Of a stretch of DNA of 64,000 nucleotides, positions 42,060 to 52,144 are shown piece after piece. The stretch comes from Enterococcus sp. RIT-PI-f (GTDB taxonomy: Bacteria; Bacillota; Bacilli; Lactobacillales; Enterococcaceae). The position numbers were made by a program, and so were the translations under genes. The notes under the pieces were generated by a model. It saw only the letters and a program-made list of their open reading frames with translations, did not search any database and was not told the DNA's origin. Within the stretch, counting starts at the first letter, position 1. Each line of letters begins with the position of its first letter. The stretch lies in the NCBI RefSeq assembly GCF_001297065.1, contig NZ_LHOX01000003.1:62001-126000 (forward strand), in the 5' to 3' direction.

Positions 42060-43814
42060 TTAATCTGCATCGCCAAACTCTTTGGCCACTTCTTCTCGTT
42101 TCGTATTTTGATCTTTGGCATTCGCCATATCAAAGTCCAAGACAGTTTGATAGCCTAAGCCATCAGCAGTATCTTGCATTTCTTTCAACAGTTTATCGAA
42201 CTCACTTTGATCTTTTGCAAAAACCATTTTCCATGAATACTCAACAATCGTTGACTTCGCTTGATTTCTCAATGTCGAGATTTCTGAACTGTCCTCTGGT
42301 GCGACATAACTTGCACCGGGAGCAACTGCTAATTGGTCATGATCTTCCAGATAGGCAATCGTTGACTCTGCATCATCCATATTCTTGGACCAATCTTCTT
42401 TTACTGGATTGGTGTTCTCATTTTGATAGCTTTCCCACATTGTATACGCATAAGGGAAACCAGTATCTGGATTGGTATCAATTGGTAAAACCGTATTGAC
42501 ATTCAATGCAGACACACCATCTTTGTACGTACCACCGCCATATTCTTCTGGTACATCGCCATTTCCATCTAACAATGCTTGTTTCCCGAAGTCAGTGAGT
42601 ACCGGTTCGCCATCTTTCATTTCCCAAGTCAAACCTTCTGGACCGCTGCTGCCGCTAGTTTGCGAGGAATTTGCCAACACACCTTCTGCAGAGTACAGCC
42701 AGTCAATAAAAGCAGCAATTCTTTCTGGATCTTCCGCATTTGATCCAATACCTATGAACTGTTTGCCGCCATATACTTCAGCGCCATAAGAGAAAATGGT
42801 CTGATCTTGGATAGGTGCCAACATGAACCCTTTACCAGCATCTAAGTTGGTGGTTGTATTAAAGGCAGCTTGTCCTAACCACGGCCACCATGAGAATAGC
42901 ACCTGCCCATCTTGGAATTTTGCAAACAAGGTATCATAGTTTTGCGTTGTTGATTCTGGATCGATCAACCCTAATTGGTTGGCTTGGAAGTAAAACTTAA
43001 GCGCCCGAATATATTCAGAGTCACTGGCCAAGATACTTTGATAGTCTGATCCATCAGCCTTGGCTAAGACAAATCCTTGCTCATCATACCCGTAGTAGGT
43101 AACCAATTGTTTTCCTGCATTCATCATATTGCCATCCCAATCACCGAAAAGAGAAAAGCCATAGACTTTTTTCCCAGACTCAGTGGTTGGATTGTCTTCT
43201 TGCATTTTTTGAATCACAGGCAACAAATCTTCTAAAGTGTCGATTTCAGGGTACCCCTGATCCGCATATAGATCCCACCGGACATATGCGCCGAATGTCG
43301 GGTCTAACCCTTCAGAAGGATCAGTAGACTTAAGGGTAGAGACTGATGTAGGAAAGCCGTAGATGCCGTCCGTCCCATCATTTAAATTCTGAACCGCCGC
43401 ATCGAACCGCTGTACATTGTCCATGTTTTCATAGTATTGGCTTGCATCAGTCAGCAGACCCGCTTCAACCAACTCATTGTATTGCTGTCCATTATCTACA
43501 ATAATCAAATCACCTAAATCACCAGCAGCTGTCCGTGTCTGATACAATGTATCTCCATTTCCAGCCACATTTGGCGCAATAATATTCAGTTCCATATTAA
43601 ACTTATCTTTGACGATTTTCGCGAACCAACCTTCTTGCATCCCCATGTAATTGGCCAAGCCATCATATACATCAATGGTGATCGTTTCATCATAATTGCC
43701 ATCGCTGCTTGCCGAATCTTGGTCTGCATCTGACGAACCTCCGCAAGCGGACAATGCACCCAGCAATGTAACTGCCACTAACCCTGTTGTCATATATCTG
43801 GACATTTTTTTCAT
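42060..43814 (-). CDS. Carbohydrate ABC importer, substrate-binding lipoprotein (LplA/YtcQ type)
   Basis: A 584-residue lipoprotein that captures oligosaccharide outside the membrane. The lipobox is LSAC with modified Cys24, then an acidic Ser-rich spacer. The mature domain shows a family-1 solute-binding fold with aromatic-rich segments (VLFSWWPWLGQAAFN) likely for glycan stacking. The unusually large size, near 580 residues, is typical of LplA/YtcQ-type proteins that work with YesMN-like two-component systems. Third gene of the LplB-LplC-SBP operon. No ATPase gene is nearby, so a shared MsmK/MsmX-type ATPase is expected. Confidence 0.9.
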   Translation of the reverse strand: MKKMSRYMTTGLVAVTLLGALSACGGSSDADQDSASSDGNYDETITIDVYDGLANYMGMQEGWFAKIVKDKFNMELNIIAPNVAGNGDTLYQTRTAAGDLGDLIIVDNGQQYNELVEAGLLTDASQYYENMDNVQRFDAAVQNLNDGTDGIYGFPTSVSTLKSTDPSEGLDPTFGAYVRWDLYADQGYPEIDTLEDLLPVIQKMQEDNPTTESGKKVYGFSLFGDWDGNMMNAGKQLVTYYGYDEQGFVLAKADGSDYQSILASDSEYIRALKFYFQANQLGLIDPESTTQNYDTLFAKFQDGQVLFSWWPWLGQAAFNTTTNLDAGKGFMLAPIQDQTIFSYGAEVYGGKQFIGIGSNAEDPERIAAFIDWLYSAEGVLANSSQTSGSSGPEGLTWEMKDGEPVLTDFGKQALLDGNGDVPEEYGGGTYKDGVSALNVNTVLPIDTNPDTGFPYAYTMWESYQNENTNPVKEDWSKNMDDAESTIAYLEDHDQLAVAPGASYVAPEDSSEISTLRNQAKSTIVEYSWKMVFAKDQSEFDKLLKEMQDTADGLGYQTVLDFDMANAKDQNTKREEVAKEFGDAD

Positions 43815-43835
43815 TTTCTTCCCTCTTTCTTTTGA

Positions 43836-44768
43836 TTATCCTTTGACCGCGCCCAACATAATTCCTTTGACAAAATATTTTTGGAACAGCGGATAAATGA
43901 ACATAATAGGCAAAACAACGATAACAGATACGGTCATGCGAATCGATGTCGGCGTTTGAGTTGTCGCAGCCGATGCAATACTCGATAGTGATCCCGAGGT
44001 ATTCTTGACCATCTGTGCCAGCGAATTGGCTTGATTGATATAAGTATAGAGCAAATATTGCAGTGAATAGAGGCTTTGATCAGTAATATAAATCAAGGTA
44101 TCTTGGAATGAGTTCCATTGTCCAACGGCGGAGAAAATCGCCACTGTCGCCAAAATCGGTGTGCAGTTTGGTAAAATCACGCGGAAGAAAACTTGAATGA
44201 TACCCGCACCATCCATTTCTGCGGCTTCTTGCAACGATTTGGGAATGGATTCGATATACGTTTTGACCAAGATAATATTAAAAGGTTGTACGACTGCTGG
44301 TAAAATATAGACCCAAAAACTATTTGTCAGCCCTAATGTTTTCATCGTAATAAACAATGGAATCAGCCCAGCATTGAAATACATCGTGATGACCACAAAA
44401 CGATACCAAAATTTTCGCTTCCACATTTTTTCTTGTGTAAACATGAATCCTAGAAATGCCGAAGCCAAAACTGTTGCGGCTGTTCCAATGACTGTTCTAG
44501 CTACCGAAACTGTTGCAGCTAAAGGCAGTCCTTTTAATTGCAATACTTGACTATAGTTTTCAAGATGAATACCTTCTGGGAAAAACCGAATTTGTCCTAA
44601 CGCGCTTAACTCATTGTTGCTGATTGAATTGATGATCAAGTAATAAAAAGGGTAAGCACAGATCAATGTGATGACCACAAAGAACGTATAATTGATGATT
44701 TTAAACCAAAGATCATCGGTCTGCCGAACTTTCTTTTCTTTTTTCTTTTCCGTCAGTGACAACTCCAT
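43836..44768 (-). CDS. Carbohydrate ABC importer permease (LplC/YtcP type)
   Basis: A 310-residue permease with six helices. The EAA-like coupling loop is visible as LQEAAEMDGAGIIQVFFRVILPNC near the C-terminal third. It ends in FQKYFVKGIMLGAVKG, the characteristic end of this subfamily. The start at 44768 is chosen because GGAG is eight bases upstream; an alternative GTG at 44777 abuts the site. It is the second gene of the operon, 15 bases after the LplB-type gene and 21 bases before the lipoprotein gene. Confidence 0.92.
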   Translation of the reverse strand: MELSLTEKKKEKKVRQTDDLWFKIINYTFFVVITLICAYPFYYLIINSISNNELSALGQIRFFPEGIHLENYSQVLQLKGLPLAATVSVARTVIGTAATVLASAFLGFMFTQEKMWKRKFWYRFVVITMYFNAGLIPLFITMKTLGLTNSFWVYILPAVVQPFNIILVKTYIESIPKSLQEAAEMDGAGIIQVFFRVILPNCTPILATVAIFSAVGQWNSFQDTLIYITDQSLYSLQYLLYTYINQANSLAQMVKNTSGSLSSIASAATTQTPTSIRMTVSVIVVLPIMFIYPLFQKYFVKGIMLGAVKG

Positions 44769-44783
44769 AAAAGCCACTCCTTT

Positions 44784-45725
44784 CTATATAATGGACGTAC
44801 CTCTGATTTTTTTAGATGCGCCATTAACGATTGCCAGTAAAGCAACGGAGATCACACTTTTCAGCATACTAATGGCTGTTGCCAGAGATAGGCTGTTGCC
44901 CCCCATCCCTAAGTTATAGACATATAAATCCAGTACCTGGATCGTATTTTTGTTAAAAGCATTTTGAAAGACGAAGTACTGATCCATGCCGTTGTTCAAC
45001 AAATTGGCGATTGATAACATCAGCATCACTAAAAATGTCGGCATGAGTGCAGGTAATGTAATGTGACGCATCAAGTGGAAACGATTGCCGCCATCGATCC
45101 TTGCCGATTCATATAGTTCTGGATCAATTCCAGAAATACCCGCCAAGTACATAATTGCGCCCCAGCCTAATCCCTTCCAAATATTCCATAAACACATAAT
45201 CAACCATGTATGATTGCCACTATCTAAGAATTTGATTGGATCCGTGACAAATCCCCATTCTTGCAACAAAGTATTGACCAATCCGGTAGATGAAAAAAGA
45301 CTGAAGGCTATCGTATAAACCAATACCCAACTAATAAAATTAGGTAGGGTTGTCAATGTTTGAACCAAATTTTTGAACCATTTGCACTTGATTTCATTCA
45401 GTAAAATCGCAAATCCGACTGGCAAAATCGATGTGGCAATGCCCAAGAAACTCATCGCAAAGGTATTTTTCATCACTTGTACGATTTGATCGACTTGAGT
45501 AGGACTTGACACCAATAAACGAAACCAGCGAAACCCGACAAATTCACTTCGTCCCAATCCCAGTGCTGGTTTGTAATCATATAAAGAATAAATCCAACCA
45601 TGTAAAGGAAAATAAGAGAATAAAAAGACCAATACCAAGAAAGGCACAATACATAAAAACATGATCTTCCCTTCATGTGTCACCCGCTTACTCCTTTTTG
45701 GCATCGTATTTTTCTGTATGTCCAT
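44784..45725 (-). CDS. Carbohydrate ABC importer permease (LplB/YteP type)
   Basis: A 313-residue permease with six helices, the partner of the LplC-type protein. Its EAA-like loop reads GIDPELYESARIDGGNRFHLMRHITLPAL. The N-terminal HEGKIMFLCIVPFLVLVFLFSYFPLHGWIYSLYDY is typical of LplB/YteP. It is first in the importer operon, with GGGGGAGG before the ATG. Upstream lie a possible YesN-type site (45802-45831) and the divergent YesL-YesM genes, whose products probably control this operon. Confidence 0.92.
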   Translation of the reverse strand: MDIQKNTMPKRSKRVTHEGKIMFLCIVPFLVLVFLFSYFPLHGWIYSLYDYKPALGLGRSEFVGFRWFRLLVSSPTQVDQIVQVMKNTFAMSFLGIATSILPVGFAILLNEIKCKWFKNLVQTLTTLPNFISWVLVYTIAFSLFSSTGLVNTLLQEWGFVTDPIKFLDSGNHTWLIMCLWNIWKGLGWGAIMYLAGISGIDPELYESARIDGGNRFHLMRHITLPALMPTFLVMLMLSIANLLNNGMDQYFVFQNAFNKNTIQVLDLYVYNLGMGGNSLSLATAISMLKSVISVALLAIVNGASKKIRGTSII

Positions 45726-45801
45726 CTTCCTCCCCCTTCTGTTGTAACCGCTTTTACATGATTAATACTAGCATCTGAAAAACGTTTTGCCACCTGTTAA
45801 A

Positions 45802-45831
45802 AATAGAGGTCAATCCGTCAATTTTAGACAT
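45802..45831. promoter_or_regulatory. Candidate response-regulator site, importer promoter
   Basis: Read on the - strand: ATGTCTAAAAT at the far end and TCTATT at the near end, 77-106 bases before the LplB-type start. A related arrangement is present at 53103-53131 before the ROK-GH31-GH43 operon. This site is also upstream of the divergent YesL gene. Confidence 0.4.
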
Positions 45832-45961
45832 TATTTTTTCCTTATTGAACAAAAAGACTGATTTCGCAGCGTTCTTATTCATCTACGAGTTTTGATAAGG
45901 CTTTCAAAATTCTCTTTTTACACGTATTATATGGATATATTAATTCATTGGGGGAATCATC

Positions 45962-46567
45962 ATGAAATACAATCCAGATGGCCAGTTTTATAAAGTGACT
46001 ACGACTATTTTCCAATTTACCTTTTTGAACATACTTTATCTGCTCTCCTGTCTCCCACTCTTTACGATAGGGGCGGCTACTTCGGCTCTCTTTGAAGTCA
46101 CGATTCGCTTTGCGGATGATGAACGAGGAGAACTGATCATCGGCTATCTCCAAGCACTACGTACAAATTTTATGCAGGCAACCGCCAGTTTTTTGTTGCT
46201 TTTGTTTCCGATTGTTGCATTGACCTATAGCAGCTTGTTTTGGTTTTCAGCAGAAACCATTCTTGCCAGTGTGTTTGCACTTCTTTTAACTGTCGCAGCA
46301 CTTTACTTGTTTATTGTTCTCGTTTATTGTTTGGCGCTGATAGGCCGCTACGAGAACAGCTTTAAGCATACACTTAAAAATGCATTTCTATTACCTTTAT
46401 CAGCACCAGTTCGATCGTTAGGGCTTGCACTGATACCTGTTACAGCCTTTTGTGTGGTTATCTTATTCCCTGTTGTTAAAATGCTTTTGTTGATTTTTGG
46501 CTTTTCATTTGTGATCTACTGCAGCTCATTTCTCTTGTTGTCCGTTTTTCGTAAACAACACGCATGA
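45962..46567 (+). CDS. YesL family membrane protein (DUF624)
   Basis: A 201-residue membrane protein with five predicted helices, matching the DUF624/YesL family: the N-terminal FQFTFLNILYLLSCLPLFTIGAATSALFEV is the diagnostic block (LYLLSCLPLFTIGAA...). YesL proteins are encoded beside YesMN-type sensor systems and carbohydrate ABC importers; their biochemical role is unknown. GGGGGAAT before the ATG supports the start. It overlaps the kinase gene by four bases (ATGA), so the two are translationally coupled. Confidence 0.88.
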   Translation: MKYNPDGQFYKVTTTIFQFTFLNILYLLSCLPLFTIGAATSALFEVTIRFADDERGELIIGYLQALRTNFMQATASFLLLLFPIVALTYSSLFWFSAETILASVFALLLTVAALYLFIVLVYCLALIGRYENSFKHTLKNAFLLPLSAPVRSLGLALIPVTAFCVVILFPVVKMLLLIFGFSFVIYCSSFLLLSVFRKQHA

Positions 46568-48360
46568 AAAATATCAGACATTTATCCATTTTCCGTCGCT
46601 TGAGTCAGTTCTCCATTCGCCGGCAATTGTTCATCGTGTATCTACCTGTTATATTCTTATCAACTGTTGCTATTGGTTTATTCCTTGTTTTTGATTCAAC
46701 CAGACAATTGACTGCGAATTATCAACATCTTGCGGAATTAAATGCGCAACGCGTCAAATCAGTCCTTTTTGATACAACAAATACCTTAAACAATACCGCA
46801 AGTTCTCTTTCCAACGATACACATTTGCGTCAATTTTTGACTACAAATTATGAGACAGATATCAGCGCGATCGCAGATATAGCTAACTACGATCAACTGG
46901 ATGAAATCAAAAAATTGCAAACATCCATTGCAAATATAACCATTTATACGACAAATCGATCTATTCCAAATTATACATATTTTCAACAAGTTGACGACGC
47001 AACCCGAGAGACTGTTTGGTATCAAAAAGCCCTCGTACAGCCAGATGCATTTCTAATGACCTTACCAGAAGAAAGCAATGCCAATCGCTTGCATTTGTAT
47101 AAATCGTTGCCTTTACCTTTATCAACAGAAACAGCTGTCTTAGACATCCAAATTGACTATAATTACCTTAGTAATCGATTGCGTAATTCTTCTTATGAGC
47201 TAGAATTACAACTGAATGATGACCCCATTTTTTATAGTGACAAAATCAGTCAAGTCGGAGAAATTGGTCAACTCACAAATTTAGCCAATACACAGCCTAC
47301 TACCTTTTTTTTAAACAGTAATCAGAATAAAATTTTGCTCACTAAAAGCACTTTGATGATGAATAATAAAGAAGATGTCATTACCATCTATGCTGCCGAT
47401 ACAAAAGCATATTCAAATCTTCAAGCCAATCTTATTCGCTGGAGTACGATCGTTTTGGTGATTTTGATTGCCACGTTTATGATTGTCTATCTCTTTGCTC
47501 GTTTTTTTACCAAGCGGATTTCTCAGTTGCAGCAAGCTGTCTACTTTGCGGCAATCGAAGACTATGATTTCTTTCAAAATATCAGTGGTGAGGATGAGAT
47601 TTCACAGATTTCCCTCGACTTTCATAAGATTATCCAGCGAATCAAAACCAATGAAGAAGAAATCTATCGTTCTCGTTTGACTCAGCAAGAATTATTGAAT
47701 CAACAACAACAAATGGAATTTAATATACTTGCCGGACAAATCAATCCACATTTTTTGTTCAATACGCTTGAAACGATCCGAATGATGGCACTAACTTCTG
47801 GCAATTCAGATGTGGTCTATGCAATCAAATTATTGGCAAAATCCATGCGCTACACACTGGAAGCCCACGGTACGCAATTGACAAGTCTAGAAGAATCCCT
47901 AGATGCAGTACATGTCTATGTAAAGATCCAACGTATGCGTTTTGGCAACCGTGTGAACTTCTCCTATTCTGTATCAAACGAAATCAATCAAAAGGACATG
48001 CAGATCTTGCCTCTTTTGGTCCAACCCCTCGTAGAAAATGCCATCTCTCATGGCCTAGAAGGACTTACTTATCCCGGATTCGTTCGTCTGACAATCACCA
48101 AAGAAGAACATGACGTGCTAATTGTCGTTCAGGATAACGGTACTGGAATCACCCCTGAGAAGTTAGAACTGCTGCAGCGAAAAATTGCAATACCCTCGAC
48201 CCATGCAAAAAAAAATATTGGCTTAGCAAATGTCAACCACCGGGTCAAAATGTTTTATGGACCGGACTATGGATTGACGATTGAAAGCATCTTTGGCAGT
48301 GGAACCCAAGTTATCCTAAGAATCCATGATTTAACCATTGATAAAGCAGTCTCTGATTAA
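46564..48360 (+). CDS. Sensor histidine kinase, YesM/LytS type
   Basis: A 598-residue membrane kinase. TM1 is near residues 22-43, a large extracellular Cache-like sensor domain spans about 45-295, TM2 is near 296-318, then HAMP, and the His_kinase domain with phosphorylated His in GQINPHFLFNTLETIRMM (about residue 396). The HATPase has VQPLVENAISHGLEG and the glycine-rich QDNGTGITPEKL and GLANVNHRVKMFYG. It should sense an external sugar or loaded binding protein and phosphorylate the YesN-type regulator, whose gene lies at 53.2-54.6 kb rather than beside it. Confidence 0.92.
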   Translation: MKNIRHLSIFRRLSQFSIRRQLFIVYLPVIFLSTVAIGLFLVFDSTRQLTANYQHLAELNAQRVKSVLFDTTNTLNNTASSLSNDTHLRQFLTTNYETDISAIADIANYDQLDEIKKLQTSIANITIYTTNRSIPNYTYFQQVDDATRETVWYQKALVQPDAFLMTLPEESNANRLHLYKSLPLPLSTETAVLDIQIDYNYLSNRLRNSSYELELQLNDDPIFYSDKISQVGEIGQLTNLANTQPTTFFLNSNQNKILLTKSTLMMNNKEDVITIYAADTKAYSNLQANLIRWSTIVLVILIATFMIVYLFARFFTKRISQLQQAVYFAAIEDYDFFQNISGEDEISQISLDFHKIIQRIKTNEEEIYRSRLTQQELLNQQQQMEFNILAGQINPHFLFNTLETIRMMALTSGNSDVVYAIKLLAKSMRYTLEAHGTQLTSLEESLDAVHVYVKIQRMRFGNRVNFSYSVSNEINQKDMQILPLLVQPLVENAISHGLEGLTYPGFVRLTITKEEHDVLIVVQDNGTGITPEKLELLQRKIAIPSTHAKKNIGLANVNHRVKMFYGPDYGLTIESIFGSGTQVILRIHDLTIDKAVSD

Positions 48361-48364
48361 CCTA

Positions 48365-48417
48365 GAAAGACCGCCAATTTGCTTATCCACGTGAGCAAAT
48401 TGGTGGTCTTTCTTTTT
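48365..48417. terminator. Bidirectional terminator between the kinase and GH43 genes
   Basis: Near-perfect arms of about 19 bp, AGAAAGACC to TTTGCT and AGCAAATTGG to TTTCT, with T-rich exits on both strands. Confidence 0.9.
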
Positions 48418-48423
48418 CTCTTA

Positions 48424-49869
48424 TTAAAATCCCGTGACAACAACCTGTTGATTGGTTCGCTGTGTACTTGCAAAACAACCAGCCATGATGCCAGTAAATA
48501 CGCCGCCAACTTCAGTCGTCAAATAACGGGTCTCTCCACTGCCGATAAACTGCTTCTGCAACTGTTCATCTAAGAAATAGAATCGATAGCTTTCTTTGTC
48601 AGCTTCAATGCCTAGCGTGACGATTGCTTTCGCATAAGACACCTCTTGTTCAACTTTCCATAAAGAACCAATCTGTCTACGAAACACCAATTGTTGTCTG
48701 TGCTGCTTTCTTTCAATAAATAAATCATAATGATGTGATGCATTCAAGAACATTGTCATTCCCGCGGTTCCTTCAACCAAAGAGGTACAATCGAATGTGA
48801 CTTGAAATTGCTGATCAAAAGTTGTCTGCCTTTGGAAGACAGCAGCTAGTTTGGCTTGATCTGACAAGCCAGTTTCAATGGGATACAGTGTGAAGTTTTG
48901 AGCCGTCTGTTGGATCAAATCTGTGTCCCACTCGAATAATGTGAGGTAATCGGGCTTTCTGGATACAGCCAACGTCGCGGTTGTAGGCAATGTGACGGTA
49001 AGCGGGAGATGTCCTTCTTCGCCAAATATAGGCCAATCATCCGACCATTCAACAGACAGCAAGCATGTCTCTCGTCCTAAAAGATGCCGCAGTGGGTAGC
49101 TGATTGGACGAACAGCCAGACAGACAGCCCACCATTCTCCCATTGGATCTTGAACCAAATCCGCATGCCCAGCGGCTTGCAAAGGCAGATTGGTACTTCG
49201 GTTGGTCATCACTGGATTATTGGGACACGCTTCGTACAGTCCAATCAATGAAGGACTGCGTGCCATTGTCAACATATGACCATACGAAGTGCCCCCTTCC
49301 GAAATAAGTAAATAGTAAAAACCATCCTTTTTATATAAATGCGGACCCTCGGGATCTGCCGCACCGCTGCCAGTCCAGATAGAATGCCGTTCCCCTAGAA
49401 TGCCAGTCTCTAGGTCAATTGTTCGCACATAGATATCTTTGTGTGTACCCAAATAATAAGTTTGTCCATCATCATCAACAAAAAGCGTCGGATCAATTCC
49501 TGGCGTATCCAGCCAAATCGGTTCAGACCACTCACCGTAAATATTGTCTGTCCATATCAAAAAGTTGCCTTCCGCTCCTTGGTTTCCCCCAACATTGGTA
49601 CATACAAGATAAAATCGATCGTTGATATAGCGCAGCGTAGGTGCATATAATCCAAAGGCATTCGGCTGCTGCGTAGATAACGTAAGCTGCTCCGGACGTG
49701 AAATTCCATGTCCAATCAATCGCCAATCTGCTAAATTCTGACTATGATAAATCGGTAAACCCGGAAAGTATTCAAACGTACTCGTTACTAGATAGTAATC
49801 TTGGCCTACTCGACAAATACTCGGATCAGGATGGAACCCCGGTAAAATCGGGTTAGTCATCGTCAACAT
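48424..49869 (-). CDS. GH43 beta-xylosidase/arabinofuranosidase-type enzyme
   Basis: Inverting five-bladed-propeller glycosidase of 481 residues, cytosolic (no signal peptide). General base Asp15 is in NPILPGFHPDPSICR; the pKa-modulating Asp is in TPGIDPTLFVDDDG near residue 127; the general acid Glu is in DPEGPHLYKKDGFYYLL near 174. A C-terminal beta-sandwich of about 180 residues follows, as in XynB-type beta-xylosidases. Release of xylose from xylo-oligosaccharides is the likely role. Its ribosome site lies in the last codons of the GH31 gene; it is the third gene of ROK-GH31-GH43. Confidence 0.9.
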   Translation of the reverse strand: MLTMTNPILPGFHPDPSICRVGQDYYLVTSTFEYFPGLPIYHSQNLADWRLIGHGISRPEQLTLSTQQPNAFGLYAPTLRYINDRFYLVCTNVGGNQGAEGNFLIWTDNIYGEWSEPIWLDTPGIDPTLFVDDDGQTYYLGTHKDIYVRTIDLETGILGERHSIWTGSGAADPEGPHLYKKDGFYYLLISEGGTSYGHMLTMARSPSLIGLYEACPNNPVMTNRSTNLPLQAAGHADLVQDPMGEWWAVCLAVRPISYPLRHLLGRETCLLSVEWSDDWPIFGEEGHLPLTVTLPTTATLAVSRKPDYLTLFEWDTDLIQQTAQNFTLYPIETGLSDQAKLAAVFQRQTTFDQQFQVTFDCTSLVEGTAGMTMFLNASHHYDLFIERKQHRQQLVFRRQIGSLWKVEQEVSYAKAIVTLGIEADKESYRFYFLDEQLQKQFIGSGETRYLTTEVGGVFTGIMAGCFASTQRTNQQVVVTGF

Positions 49870-49873
49870 CCAC

Positions 49874-52144
49874 TTAGTCCTCCTTGATGGTCGTTTTTGC
49901 AGCCGTCAATTGATGCGTTGTTGCGCCAGCAGCCGTATGGATGCACAACGTCGCTTCTTTGATCCCCTCTAGTTCAATAATTAGCTGGCCGTCTGCTTTC
50001 GTCACGTGTACACCACCGACCAATTGGCCTCGGTGATCATAGATTTCTGCACTTGCCTCCTCTTGCGGATCAAAAAGATGGATCACCGGGTTTTGTGCAT
50101 AGTCATAAACTGCCTTCGTCTGCTCAGAACCTTCAATGATCATTTGATTAGGCCGAACCAGCAATGGCAAATGAAAATAATCATAGGTTTCTTGATACCA
50201 GCGACCACCTGTATAGGCTTTACCAGACAAATAATCGATCCAAACGCCTTTGGTATCTGGTACATAAAAGGAAACTGTCCCTTGTGCATTAAAAATTGGT
50301 GCCACCAAAAGATGTTCACCTAACATGTACTGACGGTCCAAATAGTGCGTCATTTGGTCTTCTGGAAATTCTAAGACCATCGCGCGCATCATCGGCAGCC
50401 CCGTCTTGGCTGTTAACACAGACTGTGCTTGCAGATAAGGCATCAAAGATAGTTTCAGATTGGTAAAGGCCTTCGATACAGCCACTGCTTCTTCGTCATA
50501 CACCCAAGGCACTTTGTATTCCCAACTGCCGTGATATCGACTATGAGAAGATAACAAACCAAATTGGGTCCAACGTTTGTACAGATCTGGTGTTGCCCCT
50601 GCTTCAAAGCCAGAAATATCATGACTCCAATAACCAAATCCCCCCATACCAAAGGATAATCCAGCGCGCAAGGATTCAGCCATCGATGGATAATCAGAAG
50701 TACTATCACCGCCCCAATGGACAGGCAAGCGTTGAGAGCCCACAGAAGCTGCCCGCGCAAACACAATCGCTTCAGATTCTCCTTTGACTTCCTTTAATAG
50801 ATCAAACACAACTTTATTGTATAAAAACGCATAGTAGTTGTGCATTTTTTCAGGATCAGAACCATCAAAATAAACTGCATCTGTAGGAATTCTCTCTCCA
50901 AAATCAGTTTTAAAGCAATCAACCCCCATATCTAGCAACGCCCGCAATTTGCTGTTGTACCAAGTAACTGCTGCAGGGTTTGTAAAGTCCACTATAGCTA
51001 ATCCCGCTTGCCATTTATCCCATTGCCATACATCACCATTTTCGCGTTTCAAGAAATAGCCATTGGCCATCCCTTCGTCAAAGAGCGGTGATTTTTGACC
51101 AATATAAGGGTTGATCCAGACACAAATTTTCAAACCTTTGGCTTTCAATCGCTGAAGCATCTTCTCAGGTTCCGGGAAAGTGCGCTCGTCCCAAGTAAAG
51201 TTGCACCATTCATACTCTTTCATCCAGAGGCAGTCAAAGTGGAAGACTTCTAGTGGAATCTCACGTTCTGCCATACCGTCTACAAAAGAAGTAACTGTTT
51301 GCTCATCGTAATCAGTTAAGAAAGAGGTACTTAACCACAAGCCAAAGGACCACGCCGGCGGCAACGCTGGTTTGCCTGTCAAATCCGTATAACGCTGAAT
51401 CACTTGTTTTAAATCATCCCCTGCGATGACATAGTATTGCAACGATTGACCCGGATTACTGAATTGCACACGGGAGACTTTCTCACTGCCAACTTCGAAT
51501 TGAACCCGATCTGGCGAATTGACAAAAATACCATATCCTTTATTGCTTAGATAAAATGGAATGTTTTTATAGGCTTGTTCCGTCCCTGTTCCACCATCCG
51601 CATTCCAAATATCCACACTTTGGCCATTTTTAACAAAATTTGTAAACCGTTCTCCCAATCCATAGATCGTTTCCCCAACATCCAATGTCAACTGCTCACT
51701 GATATATGTCTTCTCATTAGGATCAATGACCACCGCTTTACTACGTGGCTTACTTTGTGTAATCAGCGTGTCTTTGTAGTAAAAATCAGCTGTCACATGT
51801 TCACCTTTGGTTATCATCACCTGTAAGTCTCCCGATCGAAAGACATAGGTTCCCTCATCTTCTGAGATCTCTGGTGTGATTTCTTCAGTGATCAAGTCAA
51901 ATTCAGGTAATTTGGCTTGAACCCCTTTGTAATTGAACAGTGTGATTCCGATAATATTGCGTCTTGGCGTAGTGACTTCCATTGTTAAAAGTCCACCATC
52001 CAAGGTTGCTCCTTTGTGCCCAACATAACTATAAGGCAAGTACAAAACTAGCTTGTCTTGCGTTTTACGGGCATCGTACACATGCACCGCAAATTTCACA
52101 TCAAATCCTTCACGGAATAACCAACCGCCATCAGAAAATTTCAT
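49874..52144 (-). CDS. GH31 alpha-xylosidase (YicI/XylQ type)
   Basis: Retaining alpha-xylosidase of 756 residues, cytosolic. The nucleophile Asp is in DCFKTDFGERIP near residue 413 (the KTDFGE form is that of YicI-type alpha-xylosidases, not alpha-glucosidases), and the acid/base Asp is in HWGGDSTSDYPSM near 480. The N-terminal beta-sandwich and C-terminal beta domains have normal lengths. Such enzymes cut isoprimeverose or terminal alpha-xylose from xyloglucan oligosaccharides. Its start overlaps the ROK stop by four bases, with GGAGG inside the ROK gene. Confidence 0.92.
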   Translation of the reverse strand: MKFSDGGWLFREGFDVKFAVHVYDARKTQDKLVLYLPYSYVGHKGATLDGGLLTMEVTTPRRNIIGITLFNYKGVQAKLPEFDLITEEITPEISEDEGTYVFRSGDLQVMITKGEHVTADFYYKDTLITQSKPRSKAVVIDPNEKTYISEQLTLDVGETIYGLGERFTNFVKNGQSVDIWNADGGTGTEQAYKNIPFYLSNKGYGIFVNSPDRVQFEVGSEKVSRVQFSNPGQSLQYYVIAGDDLKQVIQRYTDLTGKPALPPAWSFGLWLSTSFLTDYDEQTVTSFVDGMAEREIPLEVFHFDCLWMKEYEWCNFTWDERTFPEPEKMLQRLKAKGLKICVWINPYIGQKSPLFDEGMANGYFLKRENGDVWQWDKWQAGLAIVDFTNPAAVTWYNSKLRALLDMGVDCFKTDFGERIPTDAVYFDGSDPEKMHNYYAFLYNKVVFDLLKEVKGESEAIVFARAASVGSQRLPVHWGGDSTSDYPSMAESLRAGLSFGMGGFGYWSHDISGFEAGATPDLYKRWTQFGLLSSHSRYHGSWEYKVPWVYDEEAVAVSKAFTNLKLSLMPYLQAQSVLTAKTGLPMMRAMVLEFPEDQMTHYLDRQYMLGEHLLVAPIFNAQGTVSFYVPDTKGVWIDYLSGKAYTGGRWYQETYDYFHLPLLVRPNQMIIEGSEQTKAVYDYAQNPVIHLFDPQEEASAEIYDHRGQLVGGVHVTKADGQLIIELEGIKEATLCIHTAAGATTHQLTAAKTTIKED

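Noticed and set aside
45743-45758. TGTAACCGCTTTTACA palindrome before the LplB-type operon as a cre
   Set aside because: TGTAA/TTACA arms are perfect, but the centre is two bases too long for the 14-bp cre; left unassigned.
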